DNA of 64,000 nucleotides from the NCBI GenBank assembly GCA_016936575.1, contig JAFGXQ010000128.1, positions 1 to 64,000 of the forward strand, given 5' to 3'. A program made the translations under genes and the position numbers. Positions 1 through 9,200 of the stretch are shown one piece after another. Numbering within the stretch: position 1 is the first letter of the stretch; each line of letters begins with the position of its first letter. Source of the DNA: Deltaproteobacteria bacterium (GTDB lineage Bacteria; Myxococcota_A; Polyangia; JAAYKL01). The notes under the pieces were generated by a model. That model saw only the letters and a list, made by a program, of their open reading frames with translations. It was not told the origin of the DNA and searched no databases.

Positions 1-96
1 GAATCGGCGTCGCTGTCCGTATCCGAATCGGCGTCGCTGTCCGTATCTGAATCGGCGTCGCTGTCCGTATCTGAATCGGCGTCGCTGTCCGTATCT
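1..96 (-). repeat. 24-bp tandem repeat encoding the Asp/Ser/Ala linker
   Basis: Four head-to-tail copies of a 24-base unit (starts at 1, 25, 49 and 73). They are identical except for one base (atcc versus atct) in the first copy. On the minus strand each unit encodes eight residues of the Asp-Ser/Asp-Ala/Asp-Thr linker. The array continues beyond the window edge and degenerates after about 96. Near-identity at synonymous positions suggests recent expansion. Confidence 0.85.
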
Positions 97-236
97 GAAT
101 CGCTGTCGGCGTCTGTATCGGCATCGGTGTCAGCGCTGGACTCCGAATCATCGGCCCCGCTACCGGCCTTATCGGTACACCCCGCCAGCAAAACAATCAG
201 CCCAATACCGATTAGTATTCGAACCCAAAAATGCAT
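1..236 (-). CDS. Asp/Ser-repeat lipoprotein, N-terminal part (cut by window edge)
   Basis: Predicted surface lipoprotein of unknown function; only the first 78 or so residues lie in the window. The ATG at 236 follows a purine-rich ribosome site (GAGAGGAG) and opens a short signal peptide ending in a lipobox (LLAGC, Cys about residue 20). After a short Gly/Ser/Asp stretch the protein runs into a pure Asp-Ser-Asp-Ala-Asp-Thr linker built from 24-base DNA repeats and leaves the window still in the linker. At least five other genes in the window share this architecture (lipid anchor or signal peptide, acidic stalk, then a functional domain). The folded domain is not visible, so no function is proposed. 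Confidence 0.75.
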   Translation of the reverse strand, partial: MHFWVRILIGIGLIVLLAGCTDKAGSGADDSESSADTDADTDADSDSDTDSDADSDTDSDADSDTDSDADSDTDSDAD

Positions 237-365
237 CGCACACTCCTCTCGATTTACAGATTCCATGTTCCGGTGGAATATTCAAATTAGAGCACAGCAT
301 TCACCTCGGCGTCAAATGAACTCGAGGGCTGTAGAATAAATAAATGCATCATTGCGTTTGTAAGA

Positions 366-381
366 TACATATTGATATGTA
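366..381. promoter_or_regulatory. Perfect inverted repeat upstream of lipoprotein gene
   Basis: TACATAT-TG-ATATGTA is a perfect 7-bp inverted repeat with a 2-base centre, about 40 bases before the ATG at 421. It lies in the short divergent gap between two lipoprotein genes. It could be an operator for a dimeric regulator. No regulator gene is adjacent, so the role is inference. Confidence 0.4.
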
Positions 382-420
382 AAATTTCAGTAACCCGATT
401 GGCTTGATAAAGGACTTTTC

Positions 421-1923
421 ATGAAAAAATTGGCTCTATTTCGACTGTTGGTTGTGTGTTTCACGTTCTGCGTCGGCTGCGGCAGCGCCCCGAAAGTTCC
501 CAAAGACGCGCGTTCCCAAAATTTTCAGGTCACCTCGAACTATCTCGATTTGGGTGGAGAAGTATACTCGTATATGGACATTGAAGGCGACGTTGAAAAA
601 GCCGCCGAACTCGTCAACGAGCTCATCGCGGCGGTCAATGAAATTCCGCAGAAATACAAGGCGCGTTTCGACGCGGTGAAAATCGCCAGGGCGCTCGGCA
701 TGACCGATGTGCAGGCGGTGGGAATGAGCTCGTACGCCCTCGAAGGTCGCTACATAAACAAATCATTTATGAAAACCGCTTATCCTCGCACCGGCGCAAT
801 GCAGTTTTTCGGCGGCGACCCGCATCCCCTTGAAATCCTGCAGCTGGCACCCAAAGATGCGGTCATCGCCTATGAGTACGATGCCAATCTGGCGGCGGTA
901 CTCGAAAGCGTTTATATGGTGTTGACCGATATTCTCGATGAAGGAGAACTGCAGAAACTCAACGACCATCTGGATTCTGAAATTCTTCCGGGCACGCTCA
1001 CCTACCGGGCGCTGGCGGAACAGCTGAAAACCAAAATCATGGCCACAATGGTGGTTCACCCCACACGCACGATGAAAATTCCCGACTCCGACATCGAATT
1101 ACCCTACATGGAAGGGTTCATCTGCGCCGACAACATGGGGTTCCTGATGGATATTCTGGTAGAAAAGTCCAAAGCGCTGCCCCTGTTTTCAATCTGGGAG
1201 GACCAAACCTGGCAGCGGCTTGGGGTGGCGGAATTCCTGACCGAAGAGCTGCTCGATTATCGACCGGTGGTGTGGCGAAATAAAGAAACGCAGCGGGTGT
1301 ATATCGCCACCAGCGCGCCATTTCTGGAAGAACGCATCATGGGCCGGGACGGACTCGAAACCGACGACACATTCACTGCTCTGGCGGCGCCCCTGCCCAT
1401 CGAATCCGGGAACAGTCTGGTGTATGTGTCGCCGAAAGTGTTCGAATACATCGTAACGTCGGTTGATGCGTCGCTGGCCAAAGAACCCAAGGCGGCATCC
1501 ATTCGAAAGGTAATCGATATTCTCTTCAAACAGGTCTCCCCCGGGCAGGTGTGGATGAGCCAGAATACCCCGGACGGCATATATCAGATTTCAAACTCAC
1601 CGTTCTCCCACAAGGCAACGTTGCTCGGCTCCATGTACATCAACCAGTTTTACTGGATTTCAGCGCTGGCGGGAATGGTCTCGTTTGTGGCCGAAGAAGC
1701 GTTCCGCGACGCATTTCAGATGGGCCGGGAATCGCCGCCCCTTCAGATGGAGGAGGTTCCGCCCGACACCACCCAGCCGGACGAAAATCTGCAGCAGGAA
1801 CTGGAGCGACAACTCGAAGAAGAGCTGCATCGCCAATACCCCGACGAGCCGGAAAAAGTGCCTGAATACTTTAAAGAGTTCATGGAACGCTGGAAGGCGG
1901 AGCAGGAAGAGAACAAAATATAG
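421..1923 (+). CDS. Predicted lipoprotein of unknown function
   Basis: 500 residues, not recognised as a known family. It starts with a lipoprotein-type signal peptide (hydrophobic stretch at residues 8-18, then CVGC with Cys near residue 20; the -3 position is Cys, which is unusual). An AAGGA ribosome site precedes the ATG. The body is a mixed alpha/beta globular domain without obvious catalytic motifs. The last 70 or so residues are rich in Glu, Gln and Pro and look like a charged, partly coiled-coil tail. The stop codon overlaps the GTG start of the downstream Nudix gene by one base, so the two are probably translated from one message. Expected location is the periplasmic face of a membrane. 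Confidence 0.85.
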   Translation: MKKLALFRLLVVCFTFCVGCGSAPKVPKDARSQNFQVTSNYLDLGGEVYSYMDIEGDVEKAAELVNELIAAVNEIPQKYKARFDAVKIARALGMTDVQAVGMSSYALEGRYINKSFMKTAYPRTGAMQFFGGDPHPLEILQLAPKDAVIAYEYDANLAAVLESVYMVLTDILDEGELQKLNDHLDSEILPGTLTYRALAEQLKTKIMATMVVHPTRTMKIPDSDIELPYMEGFICADNMGFLMDILVEKSKALPLFSIWEDQTWQRLGVAEFLTEELLDYRPVVWRNKETQRVYIATSAPFLEERIMGRDGLETDDTFTALAAPLPIESGNSLVYVSPKVFEYIVTSVDASLAKEPKAASIRKVIDILFKQVSPGQVWMSQNTPDGIYQISNSPFSHKATLLGSMYINQFYWISALAGMVSFVAEEAFRDAFQMGRESPPLQMEEVPPDTTQPDENLQQELERQLEEELHRQYPDEPEKVPEYFKEFMERWKAEQEENKI

Positions 1924-2378
1924 TGGGCGTTATGTACCAGTATAAGTATCCGAGACCGATGGTGTGTGTGGATGTGGCGCTGTTCGGCAAAACAGATGCC
2001 GGGCAACGCACGGTGCTGCTGATTCAACGGGGCAAGCCGCCTTTTGAAGGCCGCTGGGCGCTTCCCGGCGGATTCGTGGAGATGGATGAAGATTTGCAGA
2101 CCGCGGCCGCAAGGGAACTGGCGGAAGAAACCCAGGTGAGGGTAAATGAATTGCTGCAGGTGGGCGCGTTCGGTGATCCGAAAAGAGATCCGCGGGGACG
2201 AAACATATCCGTGGCGTATACAGCAATCATCGAAACGCCGCTCTCCCCTTATGCCGGAGACGACGCCAAGGCGACCCGGGTGTTTCCGCTGGATGAGTTG
2301 CCGCCACTGGCATTTGATCACGATACAATTATTAAATCGGCGATCAATACACTCAAATTGCATCAAAAATGGGGCTGA
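1923..2378 (+). CDS. Nudix hydrolase (ADP-ribose pyrophosphatase-like)
   Basis: 151 residues. Nudix enzymes hydrolyse nucleoside diphosphates linked to another moiety, using divalent metal held by the Nudix box. The box is clear at about residues 50-72: GG-FVE, then REL-EE (REUxEE); the usual Gly after EEx is Gln. The N-terminal pattern (YPRP-V-VDVALF, then RG-PPFEG-WALPGGFVE) is typical of the bacterial ADP-ribose pyrophosphatase/NrtR-type branch; no C-terminal winged helix follows, so it is an enzyme rather than a regulator. The GTG at 1923 overlaps the upstream stop; an ATG at 1932 is an alternative start. The substrate cannot be told from sequence. Confidence 0.88.
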   Translation: MGVMYQYKYPRPMVCVDVALFGKTDAGQRTVLLIQRGKPPFEGRWALPGGFVEMDEDLQTAAARELAEETQVRVNELLQVGAFGDPKRDPRGRNISVAYTAIIETPLSPYAGDDAKATRVFPLDELPPLAFDHDTIIKSAINTLKLHQKWG

Positions 2379-2481
2379 ACCGTCTTTTTTTTCAATTGTG
2401 GGGCACTAAATTGTTGCCTAGGTAGATGAATGATGGTATTTGCCTCGCTCGATTTGTACTTTAACTGCTAGGAGGACTGGC

Positions 2482-2676
2482 ATGTCAAATAAATGTGAAA
2501 TCTGTGGAAAAGGGCCCTTGGCCGGAAACTTGGTAAGTCACTCGAACCGCAAAACGCGCAAAGTGGCGAAGCCGAACATTCAGAAGGTAAAAACCATTGT
2601 AGACGGCACGCCCAAACGAGTTCGCGTTTGCACCCGTTGCCTGCGTTCCGGAAAAATCGAGAAGCGCCCCGCTTAA
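2482..2676 (+). CDS. rpmB: 50S ribosomal protein L28
   Basis: 64 residues, the usual length for bacterial L28, a component of the large ribosomal subunit. The ATG at 2482 is preceded by a strong AGGAGG site; a longer in-frame extension upstream is not needed. The protein opens with CEICGKGP and closes with a CTRCLRSG motif, so both CxxC pairs of the zinc-binding form of L28 are kept. That implies zinc-replete dependence. It stands alone here, without L33 or other ribosomal genes next to it, which is common for rpmB. Confidence 0.95.
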   Translation: MSNKCEICGKGPLAGNLVSHSNRKTRKVAKPNIQKVKTIVDGTPKRVRVCTRCLRSGKIEKRPA

Positions 2677-2765
2677 TTCCGATTTTCCCTGCTACCCAGT
2701 TTACCTGACTTTTTCTACAACATCGTTTGCCCATTCGCAAAATGCCGGTTTGCGCCGAAGTACGC

Positions 2766-3398
2766 TCAATTCCAATCCCGGTGGCAGATATACCAGTTGG
2801 GTTCCAGTTGCATCACCACCTTCCCGCCCATTCCGCACGTATCGTAAACATTCTCCGGATGGTCATCGGAAACAAACACGATGGGCCAGTTGAAATGAAC
2901 CGGTGCGTATTCGCGATATACAGCGTTGGACCGGGTGGCATCTGACGCTGACGACAATACCTGGGCTTTTACCTGCGCGGGGTTTTGGGCGAAATGACGC
3001 GCGGTCAAAAACGCCCACCGATTCGGGGTCAGCCAGAACGCACCCACACTGAACCCCAGCAGCAGCACAGCGTACAACGTCGGCAGCCACCGCTTCTGGA
3101 ATATCAGCCGCGCCGCAACTCCCAGGCCGCCGAGCAGCAGCAGCGGCAGATATATGAACAGCACAAAAAGTGACGCCAGATACGACCCGACCGTAAAATC
3201 AAAAAACCATTCCTTACAGAACAGCACCAGCGCTGTATAAATCACCACGTATCCGAACGCTGCGCCAATCTGTTTTTTATGTCTGAATACCCAGCGATGC
3301 CCGGTGGGTATGGAGTCAGCCGTCGTCCCCTGTGTGTCATCTCTCATTACCGAATAAACGAACAGCGCCGGAATACTATTTCCGCATACGCAGTCCAT
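2766..3398 (-). CDS. Small membrane protein of unknown function
   Basis: Up to 210 residues, unrecognised. Three hydrophobic segments (about residues 46-65, 72-95 and 108-125 in the long form) predict an inner-membrane protein, followed by a soluble C-terminal part of about 85 residues that contains two cysteines and ends in a Trp/Tyr-rich stretch. The ATG at 3398 has a GGTGGGGG sequence upstream; a second in-frame ATG at 3347 would shorten the N-terminus by 17 residues. The C-terminal part is probably on the outer face. Neighbours give no functional clue. Confidence 0.65.
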   Translation of the reverse strand: MDCVCGNSIPALFVYSVMRDDTQGTTADSIPTGHRWVFRHKKQIGAAFGYVVIYTALVLFCKEWFFDFTVGSYLASLFVLFIYLPLLLLGGLGVAARLIFQKRWLPTLYAVLLLGFSVGAFWLTPNRWAFLTARHFAQNPAQVKAQVLSSASDATRSNAVYREYAPVHFNWPIVFVSDDHPENVYDTCGMGGKVVMQLEPNWYICHRDWN

Positions 3399-3595
3399 CG
3401 CGAACCCCCACCGGTATTTTGGGGGGGTACAAGGGGAAATATGGACCTCTACCCCGTCCCTCTACCCTCCTGAATGAAATTTGCGACTATCTGGCCGCCA
3501 ACCGCGGCCGCAATTCGGTTGATGACTCTATCTCCGTTGCCCAACCGGACCCACTGGACCAACTCGACGATTCGATGAACACCGCCCAATCCGCC

Positions 3596-4945
3596 TTAGT
3601 AGCACATATCGACCGAGCCTCCGATGATGTTTTCGGCACGGTTATTTTGATCGCCGATTCCATTCCAGTCGCAGTAGGCCTCATGGACCCAAGCGCCGTT
3701 GGAGAGGGTAATATTGGCGAGGGTGACATCGTGGGAGGGCGCATAGGTGCCGTCTTCGGTGTTTTCCGAATCATTGGTCAGGTAGACGTCTGCGTTGGAC
3801 ACGGTTCCCGACACGGCGGCAATGGTCGTGTTATAGGCGTTTTGCAGCAGGATGCCGTTGCTGCCGGTATCGGCAATATCGATATGATCGATGGTGAGCC
3901 CGCCGCTGCCGGAAACCGAGAAAATACCGCGTCCTCCGCCGCGAGCATAGACGCTGCCGACATGAATGTTCCCCGGGGGAAAACTCAATCCGTCATCGGG
4001 GTAGTTCTGTCCATCCCATCCATTGAGATTGGCCACCCGAAACGCGGCGTACCCCGTGCCGGTGGCGCAATCGGTGCAGGTAACCGAACCGACTTCGGCG
4101 TTGAGCGAGCGATTCAGAATCAGCCCGCACCCACCGGTGCCCACGCCCACAAACTCGGCGATGTTGATGCCGTCCACGCCATAGGTCTCCACGCCGTGGG
4201 ACCCCGATGAATGGACCTCGATATAGTCAATGGTCAAATTCCGCACCCGCTCGGGATAGTCGGGCCACGAGGGATTGTTATCCATGCGGACACCGAGCCA
4301 CGACGCCGACTCCAGCTCCATGACAATGTGCCCCAGGTGAATGTTGTTGGACTGCCGAATGAACATCCCGTAGGCGGGGGTGCCGGTCATGTGAACATTG
4401 GGAATGTCCACATCGGTCTGATTGCGAATATAAAATGGAGACATATCGCTTGCGGGGCTTCCCTGAACATCGATGGTGCCGCAAACGTTCAGGATGATAT
4501 AACTCGGAATGGACAATCGAGCGCTCGCCGACATGGTGCCGTCGCCGCGCACAACCATGCTTTCTTTGGTGGTACGTCCCGAACTCAGCGCACCAAACCC
4601 CTGTTCCATGGCGGTCATCATATCGCTCCCGCTCCAGATCTGTTGGCCCGCGCTGTTGGTAACTGTCCACGTATCCCCGCTTTTCGTGACCGATACATCA
4701 TACGCAATGCTTTCGTCGTCACATGAATACCAGTCCGCATCGGTGTCGGTATCTAAATCTGCATCGCTTTCGCTGTCCCCATCGGCATCGCTGTCCGTAT
4801 CAGTGTCGCTATCCCCATCGGCATCGCTGTCCGTATCGGTGTCGCTGTCCCCATCAGAGCTGTCCCCATCACCGGTATCGGTTGAATTGGACTCAGAACA
4901 AGCCAATCCAAAGATTAGCCCCCAAATAATCCACATATATTTCAT
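3596..4945 (-). CDS. Asp/Ser-stalk lipoprotein with right-handed beta-helix
   Basis: 449 residues. The signal peptide ends in GLAC (lipid-anchored Cys16). Residues 21-71 are an acidic Asp-Ser/Thr/Ala linker, and the remaining 370 or so residues show repeated short beta-strand/turn motifs (N-I-x-V-G-S-V, I-D-H-I-D-I-A-D, N-x-T-I-A-A-V) typical of parallel beta-helix (PbH1/pectate-lyase-like) folds. Such folds occur in polysaccharide lyases, glycosidases and adhesins; no catalytic set can be assigned with confidence. The likely form is a cell-surface lipoprotein displayed on a flexible, calcium-binding-type stalk. A similar architecture recurs in the gene ending at 59124. Confidence 0.82.
   Translation of the reverse strand: MKYMWIIWGLIFGLACSESNSTDTGDGDSSDGDSDTDTDSDADGDSDTDTDSDADGDSESDADLDTDTDADWYSCDDESIAYDVSVTKSGDTWTVTNSAGQQIWSGSDMMTAMEQGFGALSSGRTTKESMVVRGDGTMSASARLSIPSYIILNVCGTIDVQGSPASDMSPFYIRNQTDVDIPNVHMTGTPAYGMFIRQSNNIHLGHIVMELESASWLGVRMDNNPSWPDYPERVRNLTIDYIEVHSSGSHGVETYGVDGINIAEFVGVGTGGCGLILNRSLNAEVGSVTCTDCATGTGYAAFRVANLNGWDGQNYPDDGLSFPPGNIHVGSVYARGGGRGIFSVSGSGGLTIDHIDIADTGSNGILLQNAYNTTIAAVSGTVSNADVYLTNDSENTEDGTYAPSHDVTLANITLSNGAWVHEAYCDWNGIGDQNNRAENIIGGSVDMCY
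4733..4885 (-). repeat. Asp/Ser linker-coding repeat tract
   Basis: Low-complexity tract encoding Asp-Ser-Asp-Thr-Asp-Ala repeats in the beta-helix lipoprotein. It contains a 36-base unit (ccccatcggcatcgctgtcc...) present twice with few changes. Codon pattern is GAY alternating with AGY/ACY/GCY. Confidence 0.75.
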
Positions 4946-5046
4946 TGAATTCTCCTCATCTTTTTTGACACTTTCACACCAGTGAAGCGCCAGTACCGGC
5001 TTTCCTGAAAAATGTTCATTTTTTTTATATTCTATAGCGCGGGATG

Positions 5047-5997
5047 CTAAAAGGACAGGATCAGACGCAACAGAGAGGAGTCTCCCGCGCCCGGGTTCAC
5101 AACGTTGCAGGAATCGCTGTCAGTGCTGTCGCCGTCAGCACGGGTCGTATCGGTCGCCTGACCCGTGCTGTCGCTGTTTTCTTCATCCAGTGTCACGGTA
5201 CCGTCATCTGAACCGCCGAAGTAGGTGTCTTCACATTCCATCGCTCCTTCACAGTCGGTCGATTCAATCCGGGACAGGCACTCAAACAGATTGCCCAGCT
5301 CGTCCACATACTCCGTGTCGCCGCTGTCCAAATCCCGGCAGCATTCCACGACCATCCACACGTTGGCTTCATCAGCGAGCCCCACCATGGGCGCACCGTT
5401 CAACTCGGGAGCGTCCATATCGGTATCAGCGACACCGTCGGTCGAGGTTTCACCGGTCTGAACCGAAACATCATCCCCATGTTCCTGAAAATACGTTTCG
5501 CAGTTCGTCTCAATTTCCTGAAGCAGCAGCACCCAGTCGGTACAAGTGACCAGCGATTCCGCGCTGCATTCCTCACTGGGAACCGGCACTTCGTCACCGC
5601 ACTCCATTGAAACGGCCGCCACGCACTGGACGTACAGCTCGTCGCCGGAGACTTCTGGAACCTCACCGGAAGACGACGCCGAACTTGACCCGTATCCGGA
5701 ACCGCTGGCACACATCACTGACTCCATTGTTGCCGATATCACTGCCGTGCCGGTTTCCGACGAACAGGCCACGCCGTCGGGTTTACACACCCCGCCGTCA
5801 CAAATCTCATCGTAATCGCACTCCGCGCCGTCTCCTGCGTCATCACAAACCGTTTGCGGCTCGCTGCTGTCCTGGCACTGTGTATCCATGCAAATCTGAT
5901 TTCCATCGCATTCCGTGCTGAAGTAACAGGTTTGCGCCATGACTGAGCCCCCCATCAAAAAAACCCCCGCACTCACTATATATTGAATCCATCTCAT
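5047..5997 (-). CDS. Secreted Cys-rich protein with acidic linker and Cys-containing C-terminal tail
   Basis: 316 residues. A signal peptide ends at VMAQ (about residue 22), so the protein is secreted but not N-terminally lipidated. The N-terminal 80 residues hold many cysteines in a disulphide-rich 'C-x5-C-x5-C-x-C' pattern like the short Cys modules of myxobacterial surface proteins (…C-D-G-N-Q-I-C…). The middle is rich in Ser and acidic residues. Near the end an Asp/Ser/Thr linker is followed by Cys297 and a short tail ending LLRLILSF. This end resembles that of the gene ending at 53183 and may be a sorting signal (see findings). The start is supported by AAGGAGA upstream. No enzymatic motif is seen. 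Confidence 0.78.
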   Translation of the reverse strand: MRWIQYIVSAGVFLMGGSVMAQTCYFSTECDGNQICMDTQCQDSSEPQTVCDDAGDGAECDYDEICDGGVCKPDGVACSSETGTAVISATMESVMCASGSGYGSSSASSSGEVPEVSGDELYVQCVAAVSMECGDEVPVPSEECSAESLVTCTDWVLLLQEIETNCETYFQEHGDDVSVQTGETSTDGVADTDMDAPELNGAPMVGLADEANVWMVVECCRDLDSGDTEYVDELGNLFECLSRIESTDCEGAMECEDTYFGGSDDGTVTLDEENSDSTGQATDTTRADGDSTDSDSCNVVNPGAGDSSLLRLILSF

Positions 5998-6234
5998 TGT
6001 TCATTCTCCTTAATGCGTTAATGCGTTGCAGTTGATCACAACCCCTTTGCCCATTGAAACACATCACAGAACAAAAATGGGAAATTATTCACTCGTTTTT
6101 CAGTAGGGTTGTATGCGCACACGAAGCGCCGGTAGACTTTTGTTTAAAATGAATTAAAAAATGAAACACCTGTGAAATCTTTCACCCGACTTGGGTCTTG
6201 TACACCATGGATGCCAACAACCAAGGAGACCGGC

Positions 6235-9200
6235 ATGAACCATTCTGTTTTTTCTGTTCGAGCGCTTGGGGCGCTGATGATTGTTACGGCGGCCTGGTGC
6301 CTGATTTCGTGCGGCGCTGCCGATGGCGACAAAAAAAACGCCGACCTTCACGTGGTATCTTCTTCCCCGGAACAAACCATATCGAATAACCGCGAACCGT
6401 TTCAGCTCAAGTTCGACAAACCGGTAGTCGACGCCGCGCACGTGGGAAAAATAGAACCTGAAGTACCGGTTTCGATAAACCCGGCGATTCCCCTGGAAGC
6501 CCGCTGGATTGATCGGCATACACTGTCTGTCACCCCCAAAAAGGCGTACACCGCATCCACCCGATACGAGATTGAAGTGCTCGCTCCCCTGGCGGACCGC
6601 ATTTCCGAGCAGGAGCGCACCCACGCTTTTGTGCATGACCCCATTCGGTTCGGCAGTGTGAGCGGACTGGATGTCGATGCGGCGCCGGTGAATCCGCAAT
6701 TCACGCTGCGTTTTTCGCAAGCAGTGAACACCAAAGACGTATTGGCGGCCTGCGCGATATACGACAGTAAAACCGCAAAGCAAATCCGCCTGAAAACCAC
6801 GGCTTCGCATCGTGCCGACACCGCAATCCCGGTGGCGCCCGCATCACAACTGAAACAGGGAACCGCGTACGCCGTTCGATGCAAAAACCTGGAACCAGCC
6901 ACCGGCAACTGGCCCCTCGAGCAAAGCGATGTATCCTTTTTCACGTATCCGGATTTCAGCATTGCGGAAGCGCTCCCCAAAGAAAAAAACATTCCACCCG
7001 AAGCCGACAAAGTGAAAATCCAGTTCGCCACACCGGTTTCCAGGGAGCTGTTTGAAAAGCATGTTAGCGTCAAAGTGAACGGGCAGCGCGTGTCGAACAG
7101 CCACTGGGACCGAACCGGCAACGGAAAAGTGTACAAGTGGGACACCTATCTGGAAGCCGTTTCAACGTACGAGATTTGGATTCAGAAGGGGTTGGCCGAC
7201 ATTTACAACCAGACCCTGAAAAAAACCAAAGTAATTAAATTCGATACGACGGACGCGCCCCCCGCCATCAGTACCGAAACCGGTATTTCGACCATTGAAT
7301 CCCAAATGGAAGGGTTTCAGGTGTGGACGCGAAACGTGACCGACCTCGAAGTGGCGTGCGCCAAGGTTCCCACCAGCCGCATCGCCAAGGTGGTGGCATC
7401 GGGTGATTTGGAACTGTATCCGTGGGTGGGCAGCGACAACCGCGACCTTGACTGGAAAGCGCTCTCACTGCGCCCCAAAAAGGAAACGCTTCAAATCAGC
7501 GGTACCAAAAACAAATGGGTGAACCACCAGGTGGATTTCGGCAAGGTGTGCGGCAGCGGTGCCCCCGGCGGTGTATACCTGGCGGAGTTCACATCGACCG
7601 AAGTTCAGCGCGAACGGGAAAAACAGGGCTTTGGGCACTATCCGTATCGGGTGCTCGGCAATATCACCGACCTGGGCGTGGTCATGAAAATCGGCCCGGC
7701 GTCCGGTGTGGTATGGGTCACATCGATGTCTACCGGTGACGCGGTTAGCGGCGCCCGGGTGACCCTGTTTGATTTGGATGGAAAAACACTGCACACCGGA
7801 ACCACCGACAATAACGGTCTGCTGATTGTTCCGGGCAGTGGGGAGCTGAAAAAACAGCGGAAGCACGACCCGAACGAATACTATGATTACTACAGCGCCC
7901 AGCGGTTTGTAGCGGTGGTCGAAAACGGCGCGGATGCCGCCGTTGTGGATGGGGACTGGAACAGCGGAATCGCCTTGTGGAACTACAGCGTGAAATCGGA
8001 CCGCAAAGGCGACGCCAAACGGATTCGCGGGTTCATTCAATCCGATCGCGGTATCTATAAACCGGGAGAGACAGTGCACTTCAAAGCGCTGATACGCGAG
8101 GTATCTCTGGGCAAACCACCCATGGTTCCATTGGGAAAGGCCCACATTATGATTGACGACCCGGGTGGGGTCACTCTGTTCGATAAAAAACAATCGCTCA
8201 GTGAATTCGGCAGCGTGGATTTTCAACTGACGCTCAATTCAGCGGCGAGACTCGGTGACTACTACGCCAAAGTGACGGTCAATGACCAGATATTTACAGA
8301 ACGGTTCAGCGTGGAAGAATTTCGACCGGTATCATTCGAAGTGAAAAAAGATTTCGACGCGGCCGACCAACTCGTGGGCGACAACATCCGATTCAAATTC
8401 GATGCCGATTATCTGTTCGGGGCGCCGGTTCAGGACGCCCAGGTCATGTGGAGTGTGAACCAGCGACGACGGTACGCATCGTTCTCAAAATATCCACGAT
8501 ACTCTTTTTCAGAAAATGATTCCTACTACTATTGGGACTGGTACTACGATGATATGTACGGGTCCCGAGAGGGGCAGTCCTTTGTATCGAGCGGTGAGAC
8601 CCGCACCAACCGCAACGGCGAATTTTCGTTCACCGCGCAGGACCGATACGCCAAGGAAATCAACTATCCGGTGGATTATATCGGACGGGCCACAGTGACA
8701 GATGAAACCGATCAAAGCGTCACCAAAACCGTGGTGGTGAAGGCCCACCCCACAGACGTTTACCTGGGTATCAAATCGAAATCCTGGATACAACGGGTCA
8801 GCGCCCCCATTGAGCTTGATCTGGTGGCTGTGGATACCGAAGGAAATTCAATTTCCCGCACTGCCACAGTGGAACTGCACCGGGAAAGCTGGACATGCGG
8901 CAGCAGCCCCAACACCGGATATCGCTGCGAACACAACACCGAAAAGGTTTCGTCCCAAAGCATCTCGATTGAAAAAAACGGGAGCGTTTTATCTATGCCG
9001 GTGAAGGCGCCGGGCGACTATATTGTGAAGCTTTTGGGCAAAGACAACCGTGGAAAGAAAGTGTCCAGCGCCACTTCGGTCTGGGTGACCGGCCGAGGAT
9101 ATTTCTTCTGGGGAGGTGAAGACAACCACAAAATGACACTGATTCCCTCCGAAGAAAAATATGCGCCGGGGGACGTGGCGCGAATCATTCCGAAAGGCGG

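Noticed and set aside
1-120. CRISPR-like array
   Set aside because: Repeats are directly adjacent without spacers and are in frame with a linker-coding gene.
1743-2366. Minus-strand 207-codon frame opposite the Nudix gene
   Set aside because: The plus-strand Nudix gene has all catalytic motifs, whereas the antisense frame has no start signal or family.
3399-3600. Plus-strand segment with protein-like composition (…EICDYLAANRGRNS…)
   Set aside because: It lies in a frame that runs into the beta-helix gene on the other strand, has no supported start and shows no known family; possibly a decayed gene fragment but not supportable.
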